Below, one piece after another: positions 9,298 to 18,435 of a stretch of 64,000 nucleotides of DNA (position 1 is the stretch's first letter; each line of letters opens with the position of its first letter). The notes below the pieces were generated by a model. The model made no database searches. It was given only the letters and a program-made list of their open reading frames with translations, and was not told the origin of the DNA. The DNA is from Paenibacillus melissococcoides. GTDB lineage: Bacteria > Bacillota > Bacilli > Paenibacillales > Paenibacillaceae. The stretch is from assembly GCA_944800085.1 (NCBI GenBank), contig CALYLO010000001.1, positions 144,001 through 208,000 on the forward strand, in the 5' to 3' direction. The position numbers and the translations under genes were made by a program.

Positions 9298-12200
9298 GAG
9301 ATACTATAATCGATTTTTTGAGAAAAGAGCTTATTGGCCCTGATCCTGTTGCACAACATATTCAGGCAAACGGTGAAGAGATTCTGATAGGTGAGCCGCC
9401 GCGATTAAGGTATGGGGCCGGGATACTTTTTCCAATGGAAAGTACACATGATCAAAGGGATGCAAACGATCTGAAAGAAGAGCAAATTCTAAATGATTTG
9501 ACAGTCACTTTGGATAGTAGTGACCAACGGGATATTGAGATTGAAGGAGAACAAACAAACGTTAGCGGTTTGGATGAAAGCCAAGATTCTACTGATGATA
9601 CAATAAACCTTGCGAATTCCAGAATGCCTTCTGCAATGGGGTATAGTTGTTTTTTGCGATTTCCGGAAAATGGGCTACTTATTGATGTGTCAGCAGGTAG
9701 ATACAAGCAAGGAGATTATACAGTTCAGGATAATGAAGGAAATTCATATGTAAAAAAAGCATACTACAGGGAATCACTGAATATGTCGGTTCATATTACA
9801 CATCAGGAACTGTCTAACGGGCAGGTTGAAATTCCGTTATTGAAAGAGGGAATCCCGACAGGATTAAATTTATATATAAAAAATCGTACTTCCAAGCATA
9901 ACTGGATCGAAGATGTAGAACTTTTTACCTTTACATTAATTAATAGGCTACCTTCAAACGGTCGTATAGAAAATGAAAGTTGCTTCTTCCAGTGTGAGTT
10001 TTCAGTCAGAAGTAAAGATGGAACAGCATGTTTTCTGCCCTATCCTGAAAGAAGTTCGGTCTCTTATGCAGATGATGAAAAATCCATGCGTTTATTATAT
10101 AGAAATCATAAAACATATGCAGTAGGTCACGGATGTGCTCCTTCGTGGAAGGAGTTGGAAGATACGACTTTGAAACGGGCATATTTCATCAAAGCTGAGA
10201 CTATGCCTGTATATGAACTAAAACCGATCGTCCCGTTGTCCATTTCTGATGTTGACCTGAGCATGTATTCTATGAGTGATTACACCCAATCTGGATCTGT
10301 TACCGAAGCATTAAGTACCCTTTGTGATAGATACAGTCAATGGATTAATGAGCAGAAAGAAATTGCTGAAAGAGAACTAAACAACGAATTGAAGGAGATT
10401 GCTGAGGGACACATTGAAGTTTGTAAGAGATGTCTTGACCGCATGCGTAATGGCATTAAGTTGATTGAACAAAATACTAATGTAAAGAAAGCATTTATGC
10501 TAATGAACCGAGCAATGCTTATGCAACAGTTAAGGTACGGATTGAGACTTCGGGAATGGAAAGATGGCGGAAATGGTACAGCTTTTCTGGAAACGATTAC
10601 TTATCCTGATCTTCACAACCGTGAGACTTGGCCGGACTGGCCAGAACCAAAGTATGGGAACTGGAGACCATTTCAAATTGCCTTTATTTTAATGAATTTA
10701 AAGTCAATATTCACCCCAGAGGATGACGAGAGAAATATAGTAGATATTATCTGGTTTCCAACCGGGGGCGGAAAAACTGAAGCTTACCTTGGCTTGACAG
10801 CTTTTACTATATTTTTGAAACGATTGAAGAACAAAGACGATAACGGAACAACGGTTTTAATGCGATATACCTTAAGATTGTTGACTGCGCAACAATATCA
10901 AAGAGCGGCATCCTTAATTTGTGCATGTGAAATGATCCGTAAAGAGAATGAGACTGAATTGGGCGATAGCAGGATAACTATTGGATTGTGGGTTGGGGAA
11001 AGTTTGACACCAAACAAACGGGCAGAAGCTATAAAAGCTTTCAATCAGTTAAATAATAGTAATCGAAAAGAGGAAGAAAACCCTTTTGTCATTTTGAAAT
11101 GCCCATGGTGTGGTGCACAAATGGGGCCTATAAAGACAGGGAAAATCACTGTGATCAGAGGATACAAAAAAAAACCATCACCGTCAACCGTGAAGTTTCA
11201 ATGCCATAATCATGAATGTGATTTTTCTAAAAACAACTTTGAGCTGCCACTGCAAATAATAGATGAGGATATTTATGACGCTCCGCCAACTTTACTTATT
11301 GGTACTGTTGACAAGTTTGCAATGCTTCCGTGGAAGCCGGAGGCGAGGACATTATTCGGATATAGGGACAAGGTGTCAGGAGGAAGGGTATCTCCACCAG
11401 AACTGATTATACAGGACGAATTACATCTGATTTCTGGTCCATTAGGATCTATGGTCGGGCTTTATGAAACATTTATATCCGAACTTTTTAGAAACCCAGA
11501 AACTGGGATTCGCGCAAAAATTATTGCTTCAACAGCAACTATCAGTAGGGCAAGAGAGCAGGCACATGCTCTTTATAATTGTGGAAAAGACAATGTATTT
11601 CAGTTTCCGCCGCAGTGTATAGATGCAGGAGAATCATTTTTTGCCTGTGAAGATAAAGAATCTGCGGGTAGAATTTACGTAGGGGTACATGCGACTGCTT
11701 TACCGTCACACGCAACCACACAAATCAGAGTTATTTCATCATTGCTGCAGGGAGTACGGTCAGCACCCGTATCAGATGAAAAAGAACGAAACCCATACTG
11801 GAGCATCGTCAATTATTTTAACAGTCTGAGGGAACTCGGTCATGCAGCCACCCTGATTAGAGCAGATATTCGTGAATATCTGAATGCTGTTTGGGATCGT
11901 AAAGGAATAAGGAAAAATGGAGAGCAAGACCCGAGACGTTTTATAAATCGGGCTATTGAATTGACCAGCAGGATACCTAACAATGAGATTCCACAGTCTT
12001 TGCAGGCTCTTGAGATTAATTATCCTACTGCTGAGAGACATCCGTATCCGGTTGACATTTGTCTTGCAACAAATATGATATCCGTTGGATTGGATGTTCC
12101 AAGGCTTGGCTTAATGACTGTTATCGGACAACCTAAAACAACTTCTGAATATATTCAGGCAACAAGCCGGGTGGGACGTTCAAAAAATGCTCCTGGACTT

Positions 12201-12722
12201 GTGTTCGTAATTTACAATACGACAAAACCCAGAGACCGTTCTCATTTTGAACATTTTTACTCTTTTCATTCAACAATATACAGCCAGGTAGAACCAACAA
12301 GTGTGACTCCATTCTCAGCACCTGTTCGGGAAAGAGCTCTACATGCTCTTCTGATTGGATTTGTAAGATATTTCGGGGATAGTAGAAATATAAAATATCC
12401 TCAGCCTTTTCCGGATGATGATTTGTTGGATAGAATAAGAAATATTATCGTTGAGCGTGTATCGAACATTGACGTGGATGAATTAATCCACACAGAAAAG
12501 TTACTAAATGAAAGAATTGACGAGTGGTCAAGATATTTGCCACCGAAGTATGGAGACTTTGCTCCGCCAACGTCAGAGTTACCGTTAATGTATCCTGCAG
12601 GAACTACGCCGCTCGAGGACTGGGATGAAAAATCATGGCCGACTCCAACGTCAATGAGAAATGTGGACTCAAACTGTGAGGTTCAGGTTATCAAAGAGTA
12701 TCTACACAATGGGGGAAATTGA
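9294..12722 (+). CDS. drmA: DISARM helicase DrmA
   Basis: This 1,142-residue protein matches DrmA architecture. The N-terminus has the PPRLRYGAGILFP segment. Walker A WFPTGGGKTEAYLG lies near residue 490, a zinc-ribbon-like insertion (CPWCGAQMG ... CHNHEC) near 602-643, a DEXH-type motif QDELHLISGP near 706, and helicase motifs V/VI (NMISVGLDVPRLG and QATSRVGR) near 925-962. DrmA and DrmB form the core DISARM complex that binds and acts on incoming DNA with 5' overhangs. It starts in a 4-base ATGA overlap with the NERD helicase and its stop overlaps the drmB start region. No disruption is seen over its full length. Confidence 0.92.
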   Translation: MRDTIIDFLRKELIGPDPVAQHIQANGEEILIGEPPRLRYGAGILFPMESTHDQRDANDLKEEQILNDLTVTLDSSDQRDIEIEGEQTNVSGLDESQDSTDDTINLANSRMPSAMGYSCFLRFPENGLLIDVSAGRYKQGDYTVQDNEGNSYVKKAYYRESLNMSVHITHQELSNGQVEIPLLKEGIPTGLNLYIKNRTSKHNWIEDVELFTFTLINRLPSNGRIENESCFFQCEFSVRSKDGTACFLPYPERSSVSYADDEKSMRLLYRNHKTYAVGHGCAPSWKELEDTTLKRAYFIKAETMPVYELKPIVPLSISDVDLSMYSMSDYTQSGSVTEALSTLCDRYSQWINEQKEIAERELNNELKEIAEGHIEVCKRCLDRMRNGIKLIEQNTNVKKAFMLMNRAMLMQQLRYGLRLREWKDGGNGTAFLETITYPDLHNRETWPDWPEPKYGNWRPFQIAFILMNLKSIFTPEDDERNIVDIIWFPTGGGKTEAYLGLTAFTIFLKRLKNKDDNGTTVLMRYTLRLLTAQQYQRAASLICACEMIRKENETELGDSRITIGLWVGESLTPNKRAEAIKAFNQLNNSNRKEEENPFVILKCPWCGAQMGPIKTGKITVIRGYKKKPSPSTVKFQCHNHECDFSKNNFELPLQIIDEDIYDAPPTLLIGTVDKFAMLPWKPEARTLFGYRDKVSGGRVSPPELIIQDELHLISGPLGSMVGLYETFISELFRNPETGIRAKIIASTATISRAREQAHALYNCGKDNVFQFPPQCIDAGESFFACEDKESAGRIYVGVHATALPSHATTQIRVISSLLQGVRSAPVSDEKERNPYWSIVNYFNSLRELGHAATLIRADIREYLNAVWDRKGIRKNGEQDPRRFINRAIELTSRIPNNEIPQSLQALEINYPTAERHPYPVDICLATNMISVGLDVPRLGLMTVIGQPKTTSEYIQATSRVGRSKNAPGLVFVIYNTTKPRDRSHFEHFYSFHSTIYSQVEPTSVTPFSAPVRERALHALLIGFVRYFGDSRNIKYPQPFPDDDLLDRIRNIIVERVSNIDVDELIHTEKLLNERIDEWSRYLPPKYGDFAPPTSELPLMYPAGTTPLEDWDEKSWPTPTSMRNVDSNCEVQVIKEYLHNGGN

Positions 12723-12724
12723 TT

Positions 12725-14578
12725 ATGCAAAAAAGAACGATCCGGCGAACGCAGCTCATTTCACCATGGGGAGTCGGGCAAATGGTTAATTTCCCCAGAG
12801 ACGAATCACTAATGGTTTGCGGACTTGATGCTTGGGAGAGAGTATACAAAAGCGCCAATGATGGGTTTGATGAATTTATTATCAGAGAGGAACGACTGGA
12901 AAAACGGCTTGGGGTGAGCCATTTCAGACTTCCGCCAGAATACAGGCAACCAGGAGCAGGGGTTAAAAACCCAAATCTGAAAATTCCCTGTGTCAGATTT
13001 CCAAGATGGCACTATTGTCCTAGATGCGGATCCATGGAAAAGTTGTCTTTGTTTGGTTCTCAGCAAAAGTGCAAAGGGCCTACATATGCGGACGGTATGT
13101 CGTGTCACAGTTTGTCAGAAAGGAAACGTCCATATTTGATACCAGTTCGTTTCATAACGATCTGTGAATTAGGCCATATTGAGGATTTTCCATTCATGGA
13201 GTGGGTTCATACAGAAAGAGAACACGATTCGTATTGTAGGCTCAGACTTCGCGCAGGAAGAAGTAATAGCAGCTTGTCAGGTATTATGATTCATTGCAGT
13301 TGCACAGCAAAGCGTTCTTTGTTTGGTGCTTTTAATGAAGGCTCCCTTTCGAAAATTAAAGTATGTGGTGGTCAACGACCGTGGTTGGGTGAAGGAGAAA
13401 AGGAATCCAAAGAATGTGGAGGAGATCTCCGAGTCGTCCAAAAAGGCGCATCTAATGTTTATTTTCCTGATATTAAAAGTTCAATTTATTTGCCACAATG
13501 GGAGCAATCAGTGGATAGAAAACTTATAGAAATTCTAGAACGACATTGGGATTACTTAACTAATCATCGTGTGGACGGGCATTTGAATAGGGATTTATTT
13601 GAGTTTCTAGCTGCTCAACAAAAAGTGGATTATCTAAAATTGATAACCGCGGCAGAAAAAAAGCTGAAAAAGAATTCCGTAACTACTTTTAAAATAGAAG
13701 TTTCAGATTCTGAGGAGATCTATCGTAAGTTAGAATACGATGCTATATTGTCCGGAGCGGGAGGTGATAATCAGGATTTTTCAGTATCGAATAGAAACAG
13801 TAGCGAGTATGGGAAAATTATAAATAAGTACTTTAGAAGTATATCTCTTCTTCACAAACTAAGGGAAACCAGAGCCATGGTGGGGTTTTCGAGATGGAAA
13901 CCGGAAGACGGGAGACCATTGACAGAAAAAAGAGAAGCGCTGAGGCTAAAGGAGGATATTGATTGGCTTCCAGCGGTTGTGGTGAGAGGAGAAGGAATCT
14001 TTTTTGAGTTTGATTCATTATTGCTGAATTCTTGGTTGGAAAAGAAAAACGTTCAGGTAAGGGCTCAAAAGCTAGCTAGTAATTATAGTGCTGCCCGGAG
14101 GAAAAATGGTTGGGATGAGGAAGTGATTACCCCTAAATTTATCCTCCTTCACACGTTTGCACATATTCTTATCAATCAGTTTAGTTTTGAGTGTGGATAT
14201 GGCAGTTCTGCGTTACGTGAACGTATTTATTGTGATACTGAATATCCTGAAAATCCGATGCACGGGGTGCTAATCTATACAGCTTCCGGGGATTCTGAAG
14301 GTTCACTCGGAGGGTTGGTGCGACAGGGGCTGCCTGGAAACCTCGAAAACATAGTTGTTTCTGCTTTGCATAATGCTAAATGGTGTTCCTCTGATCCCGT
14401 ATGCATGGAAAGTCTTGGGCAAGGACCTGATTCCTGCAATTTAGCGGCATGCCATAGTTGTGCCCTATTGCCCGAGACATCTTGTGAGGAGTCAAACAAA
14501 AAACTGGATAGAGCTTTATTGACTGGAACACATCAAGATGTTGGTATTGGTTATTTTTCGGGATTCGAGGAGCTTTAA
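12725..14578 (+). CDS. drmB: DISARM protein DrmB (DUF1998)
   Basis: About 617 residues from ATG 12725, preceded by GGGGGAA at 12711. An in-frame TTG at 12719 is the alternative start. The N-terminal SPWGVGQMVNFPRDESLMV segment is typical of DrmB. The C-terminal half has the DUF1998 block (LLHTFAHILINQFSFECGYG, Tyr/Ser/Arg downstream) and a cysteine-rich tail (CSSDPVCMES ... CNLAACHSCALLPETSCEE) likely to bind zinc. A further CPRCGS pair lies near residue 97. DrmB partners DrmA. The start overlaps the drmA stop, so the pair is co-translated. It appears intact. Confidence 0.92.
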   Translation: MQKRTIRRTQLISPWGVGQMVNFPRDESLMVCGLDAWERVYKSANDGFDEFIIREERLEKRLGVSHFRLPPEYRQPGAGVKNPNLKIPCVRFPRWHYCPRCGSMEKLSLFGSQQKCKGPTYADGMSCHSLSERKRPYLIPVRFITICELGHIEDFPFMEWVHTEREHDSYCRLRLRAGRSNSSLSGIMIHCSCTAKRSLFGAFNEGSLSKIKVCGGQRPWLGEGEKESKECGGDLRVVQKGASNVYFPDIKSSIYLPQWEQSVDRKLIEILERHWDYLTNHRVDGHLNRDLFEFLAAQQKVDYLKLITAAEKKLKKNSVTTFKIEVSDSEEIYRKLEYDAILSGAGGDNQDFSVSNRNSSEYGKIINKYFRSISLLHKLRETRAMVGFSRWKPEDGRPLTEKREALRLKEDIDWLPAVVVRGEGIFFEFDSLLLNSWLEKKNVQVRAQKLASNYSAARRKNGWDEEVITPKFILLHTFAHILINQFSFECGYGSSALRERIYCDTEYPENPMHGVLIYTASGDSEGSLGGLVRQGLPGNLENIVVSALHNAKWCSSDPVCMESLGQGPDSCNLAACHSCALLPETSCEESNKKLDRALLTGTHQDVGIGYFSGFEEL

Positions 14579-14657
14579 GACTAGAGAACAATCAGTTCTG
14601 TTAGAAGCTTTATTATTAATGCTCGGTACTAAAAAGATTGGAGCGTAAGCTGTATAT

Positions 14658-16595
14658 ATGAGAATTGTAGACCCAAGTGCGAAAAAGAAATTAACCTCTC
14701 AGTTAAAGAAAGCTCGGGAAAACAGCCCTGAGGAACTAGTGAGGTTTATAAAAACTAAATACTTGGAAGAGGGTATTCATTTTCACCGACTTTTTATGCA
14801 TTCAGGTTTTATTTATGGAATGGAGACGCATGAAATTAACTCTATTATTAATGAACTAAAAAGAGAACAAGTGAATATTAGGGAGGATTTACTATTCCTT
14901 GAATATTTATTGCGTAGGAAAGGTTACTATGATACTGAAATAAGGAAGCTAATAAAGACTAACAATAGAAGAATATCGTTGGAAAAACTTTTTGAATATT
15001 TGAGCGTAGTACATCAAACCAATTTATTGGACGGAAAAACTTGGGATGGAGTTTCTTATCCTTCGGATATTCTTCAATCACAATTTGAGCATATACTAGA
15101 TTGCTTTTCTGAAATTATTGAGGTAATAAAAAAATATAACATTCCCTCATCAGAACCAAAACTCGATAAACTTGATATGGAGATTTGCCGAAAACTGTAT
15201 AAGTTAATTGTACAGAAAGGCGCCATTAAGGAACATATATATTCCATAATGACTGAAACGTATCATGTCAGACGAGTACAAAACTATAAATACAATGATA
15301 CTGTTATTGATTTTGTTTTTATTAAAACTCATAGCTTACCTTTTTGGAAACGTTTTGAGTTATACAGGGATTTGAACTTTTCACAGTTTATTAATCAGCT
15401 CAATAAAACAGAGGAGTTTGAGATAATTGAGAAAAGTGAGTTTATCAAATCATTTTCACAGGAAAAAGTGGTTATAGACGGATCTAAAGGTATTGACTTC
15501 TTTGTCTGTAAAAGTATCTATAGCGCTTCAAAATTGCTTAACCCAATATATGGGGAATTACATAACACAACATTTATGTACAATGATAAAGAGTATATTA
15601 TTAATGATTTACTCGAACTGTACATGGGACTATTGAAAATTTCGTTTCAACAGTCTCTTAAATTGGAGAATGCAGAGAAAAATATATTACTAAAGTGTGG
15701 AGAGAAAAGTTTGCAAAGAAGAATGGGGATATCCCCCAAAATGCGTGATTTATTGTCATTATTTAGCACTGACTTGGACAATGAACAGGAATCGGCATTC
15801 CAAGTCAGTTATAAACCATTAATAAGAAAGGGAAATGTTTATTATATTATACCTTCATTTTTCGAACATGTTTCAATTGAAAAGTGTCTAGATAGAATTT
15901 TATCAAACGATGTTAAATTAAATACCATCCAGTCGAATGAAAAGGGCTACTTCTTTGAGAAACAAGTCGCAGATTTTTTTCATCAGAAAAAAATAAAATT
16001 TTCCAAAGTTTCAAGAGCTGAAGGTGACGGTATACCTGAAATTGACGGATTATTTGTTTTGGAAGATCATGTTTTTTTATTTGAAGCAAAAGCTACTGTT
16101 AAACCTGAGACAATTATTGAAGCTTATAATAACTTGCAAGGGAAAGTAAGGGAGGGGTTTGAACAGATAAAGGAGCGAATGGAAGCATTAAAGGATGCCA
16201 AAAAGAGGAGTTTAATAGAAGAAAATACAGGAATTAACATAGAAAATAAGAAAATTTCACCGTTTATTCTCATGAATCACTTCTACTTTAATGGTTATCA
16301 GGGGCTTTTGTATGACAGAAATGGGATAGCTACTCACGTGCCCATCATAGATTTCTTTACGCTAAAGAATATACTAACTTATAAAAAGATTCCTATGTGG
16401 AAATATACCGAAAAAAATTGTTATAAACACGTTTCAGTTGAGTATAAGACAGCAGATGATCTCTATCATTATATGCTCAATCAAATGAATGGTTTATTAA
16501 AAGAGGAAGAACCGGAGTTTCAAATAACTGACGATTATATTGTCTCTCAAATATGGAAGCCTAGTAAAATTTGTTCTGATAAGTATGAATATTAA
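14658..16595 (+). CDS. PD-(D/E)XK nuclease-domain protein in the drmC position
   Basis: A 645-residue protein of no family I recognise over most of its length. The C-terminal third shows a PD-(D/E)XK-like fold: YFFEKQVADFF (about residues 431-441), then EIDGLFVLEDH (about 461) and FLFEAKA (about 475), giving the E...D...E-x-K residues. The N-terminal 400 residues are helical and rich in Lys/Glu without a visible motif. It has no HxKx4D phospholipase signature, so it is not DrmC. It sits 79 bases after drmB with only a weak GGAG upstream, and an IS begins two bases after its stop codon. A substitute DISARM nuclease is an inference from position. Confidence 0.7.
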   Translation: MRIVDPSAKKKLTSQLKKARENSPEELVRFIKTKYLEEGIHFHRLFMHSGFIYGMETHEINSIINELKREQVNIREDLLFLEYLLRRKGYYDTEIRKLIKTNNRRISLEKLFEYLSVVHQTNLLDGKTWDGVSYPSDILQSQFEHILDCFSEIIEVIKKYNIPSSEPKLDKLDMEICRKLYKLIVQKGAIKEHIYSIMTETYHVRRVQNYKYNDTVIDFVFIKTHSLPFWKRFELYRDLNFSQFINQLNKTEEFEIIEKSEFIKSFSQEKVVIDGSKGIDFFVCKSIYSASKLLNPIYGELHNTTFMYNDKEYIINDLLELYMGLLKISFQQSLKLENAEKNILLKCGEKSLQRRMGISPKMRDLLSLFSTDLDNEQESAFQVSYKPLIRKGNVYYIIPSFFEHVSIEKCLDRILSNDVKLNTIQSNEKGYFFEKQVADFFHQKKIKFSKVSRAEGDGIPEIDGLFVLEDHVFLFEAKATVKPETIIEAYNNLQGKVREGFEQIKERMEALKDAKKRSLIEENTGINIENKKISPFILMNHFYFNGYQGLLYDRNGIATHVPIIDFFTLKNILTYKKIPMWKYTEKNCYKHVSVEYKTADDLYHYMLNQMNGLLKEEEPEFQITDDYIVSQIWKPSKICSDKYEY

Positions 16596-16597
16596 AT

Positions 16598-18224
16598 AGG
16601 GCTTGCTGAACAATCATTTTTCAAAGGTTTTACAAGGATTTCTGGACTCTAACTCGAAATAAAATGCAAGGAGAATGCGAATTTCTTGCAAAAAATCGTG
16701 CACGTGGAGTGAGCCGACATGTATCGTAGAACCGAAAGCCAGCTTCAGTTGTTCGAAGATTTCTACTTGCCGTTTGGCGGTAAATTAAATAAGGAGAACC
16801 GTTGGGTTCAACTGGCCGCTATCATCCCGTGGTGGCGGGCAGAAGAACTCTACGCGAAGTCGTTCAAGAAATCAATGCGCGGTCAGATCCCTTTGTCTGT
16901 TCGTATGGCTTTGGGAGCGCTGTACATTCAGGAACGTATGCAGCTCGATGATCGAGAGACGGTCCAGCAGATCGCCGAAAATCCGTACTACCAGTACTTC
17001 CTTGGGCTGCCGGCGTTCCAAGATAAGCCTCCGTTCCATCACTCGCTGTTGACCCATTTCCGCAAGCGATTGGGTGCGGATGTCATTGAACGAATCAACG
17101 ATTGGATTTTGGAAGAGGACGCAGAGCGAAAGAAGCAGGAACAAAACAAGAGCGATCCTCAAGATCCTCCAGGCAGCGGCCATGGCTCTGATGGAACATC
17201 CGTTAATGAAGACGGCAAAAGCAAAGAGAAACCATGCAACAAAGGCACCTTGATGCTCGACGCGACCTGCGCACCGGCCGACATCTCGTATCCGACCGAT
17301 TTGAAATTATTGAACGAGGCGCGGGAAAAACTCGAAGCGATCATCGATGTTCTGCACGAGCCTTTCGTCGGGAAGGCCAAGAAACCGAGAACGTATCGTC
17401 AAACCGCCCGCAAACGCTACCTCGAGATCGCCAAGAAACGGCGAACGGGTGCCAAAGCCATCCGGAAAGCGGTTGGCAAACAGCTTCGTTATGTTTCGCG
17501 TAATCTTCGCATCATCGAAATGCTGGCAGCGAAAAGCAGCTTGAATCAACTGGGTTCGCAGCAGTATCGGCAATTGCTCGTCATTTCCGAGCTGTATCGT
17601 CAACAGCAAGAGATGTACGACAAACGGACACACTCGGTGGAAGATCGAATCGTCAGTCTTTCCCAACCGCATGTACGGCCGATTGTCCGCGGGAAAGTGA
17701 ATGCTCCCGTCGAGTTTGGAGCAAAGCTGGCGATCAGTCTGGTGGACGGTTACGCTCGAATGGAGAAGCTGTCCTGGGATAACTTCAACGAAAGCATGAC
17801 ACTGAAAGCTTCCGTGGAGTCGTTCGTCCAGCGATATGGGTGTTATCCGGAAGCCATTCTAGCCGACCAAATCTACCGAAATCGGGAGAACCTTCGCTAT
17901 TGTAAGGAGCACGGCATCCGTTTGAGTGGTCCAAACTTAGGGCGTCCGAAGAAAGAAGCGGAACCCGATCGGAACCAGGCCAGACAGGATGCTTCAATGC
18001 GTAACGCAATCGAAGGAAAATTCGGAGAAGGCAAACGCTCCTACGGACTGGGGCGTATTCGAGCACGCCTTCGAGAGACAAGCGAAACGGTCATTGCCCT
18101 GCAACTGCTTGTTATGAATCTCGAACGCAAGCTGCGCGTTCTCTTTTTGCCGATTTTCAGACTGCTGCTGAATCTGTGCCGTCAGCCTCTGTGGGCCTAA
18201 AAGGCAATATGTTCAGCAAGCCCT
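16598..18224 (+). mobile_element. IS5-like insertion sequence, copy 2 (intact)
   Basis: The element is 1,627 bases with terminal repeats AGGGCTTGCTGAACA and TGTTCAGCAAGCCCT and a 4-base target duplication AAAT (16594-16597 and 18225-18228). It carries one full transposase. Copy 1 at 2768-6909 lies inverted relative to it. The different target duplications show two independent insertions rather than one composite transposon. It separates drmMII from the rest of the DISARM genes. Confidence 0.92.
16719..18200 (+). CDS. IS5-like DDE transposase, copy 2
   Basis: A 493-residue transposase with the same DDE residues as copy 1 (LMLDATCAPAD, AILADQIYRNREN, AIEGKFGEGKRS) and a normal TAA stop, so this is the reference form. 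The N-terminal 130 residues match a transposase DUF772-like domain. A charged, low-complexity linker (about residues 128-170) lies between that domain and the catalytic core. The start ATG is at 16719, after CGTGGAGTGAG. It catalyses cut-and-paste movement of the element. Confidence 0.9.
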   Translation: MYRRTESQLQLFEDFYLPFGGKLNKENRWVQLAAIIPWWRAEELYAKSFKKSMRGQIPLSVRMALGALYIQERMQLDDRETVQQIAENPYYQYFLGLPAFQDKPPFHHSLLTHFRKRLGADVIERINDWILEEDAERKKQEQNKSDPQDPPGSGHGSDGTSVNEDGKSKEKPCNKGTLMLDATCAPADISYPTDLKLLNEAREKLEAIIDVLHEPFVGKAKKPRTYRQTARKRYLEIAKKRRTGAKAIRKAVGKQLRYVSRNLRIIEMLAAKSSLNQLGSQQYRQLLVISELYRQQQEMYDKRTHSVEDRIVSLSQPHVRPIVRGKVNAPVEFGAKLAISLVDGYARMEKLSWDNFNESMTLKASVESFVQRYGCYPEAILADQIYRNRENLRYCKEHGIRLSGPNLGRPKKEAEPDRNQARQDASMRNAIEGKFGEGKRSYGLGRIRARLRETSETVIALQLLVMNLERKLRVLFLPIFRLLLNLCRQPLWA

Positions 18225-18435
18225 AAATAAGTACTGATTCTAGTGAGATAATAATTGGAATTCCAAATAATCTGTAAAGCAAGTGACCTACTAGCTCTCA
18301 GTTTGATTGGATATAATGTTGGATTTGTCCAATTCTTTGTTGGGGAAATTTGTAGTAAGGTTGTCATGCTTTACTGTATAATTATATAGTCAAAGTTAGC
18401 TTACATATCTCCATGTTCCAATGGGAGGGGTAATA
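18225..18435 (+). promoter_or_regulatory. Leader region of drmMII with a -10-like TATAAT
   Basis: After the IS this 210-base AT-rich stretch has no gene. A perfect TATAAT lies at 18377-18382, about 40 bases before the ribosome binding site; no -35 hexamer has ideal spacing (TTGTCA at 18361 is too close). An autonomous promoter would let drmMII be expressed even though the IS separates it from the operon. This is a weak prediction. Confidence 0.35.

Noticed and set aside
14658..16595. drmC phospholipase D-type gene
   Set aside because: No HxKx4D motif; the visible catalytic pattern is PD-(D/E)XK.
2764..18228. Composite transposon carrying DISARM between two IS copies
   Set aside because: Each IS has its own 4-base target duplication (AATT, AAAT), and drmE reads across the first insertion site, so the copies inserted separately into an existing locus.
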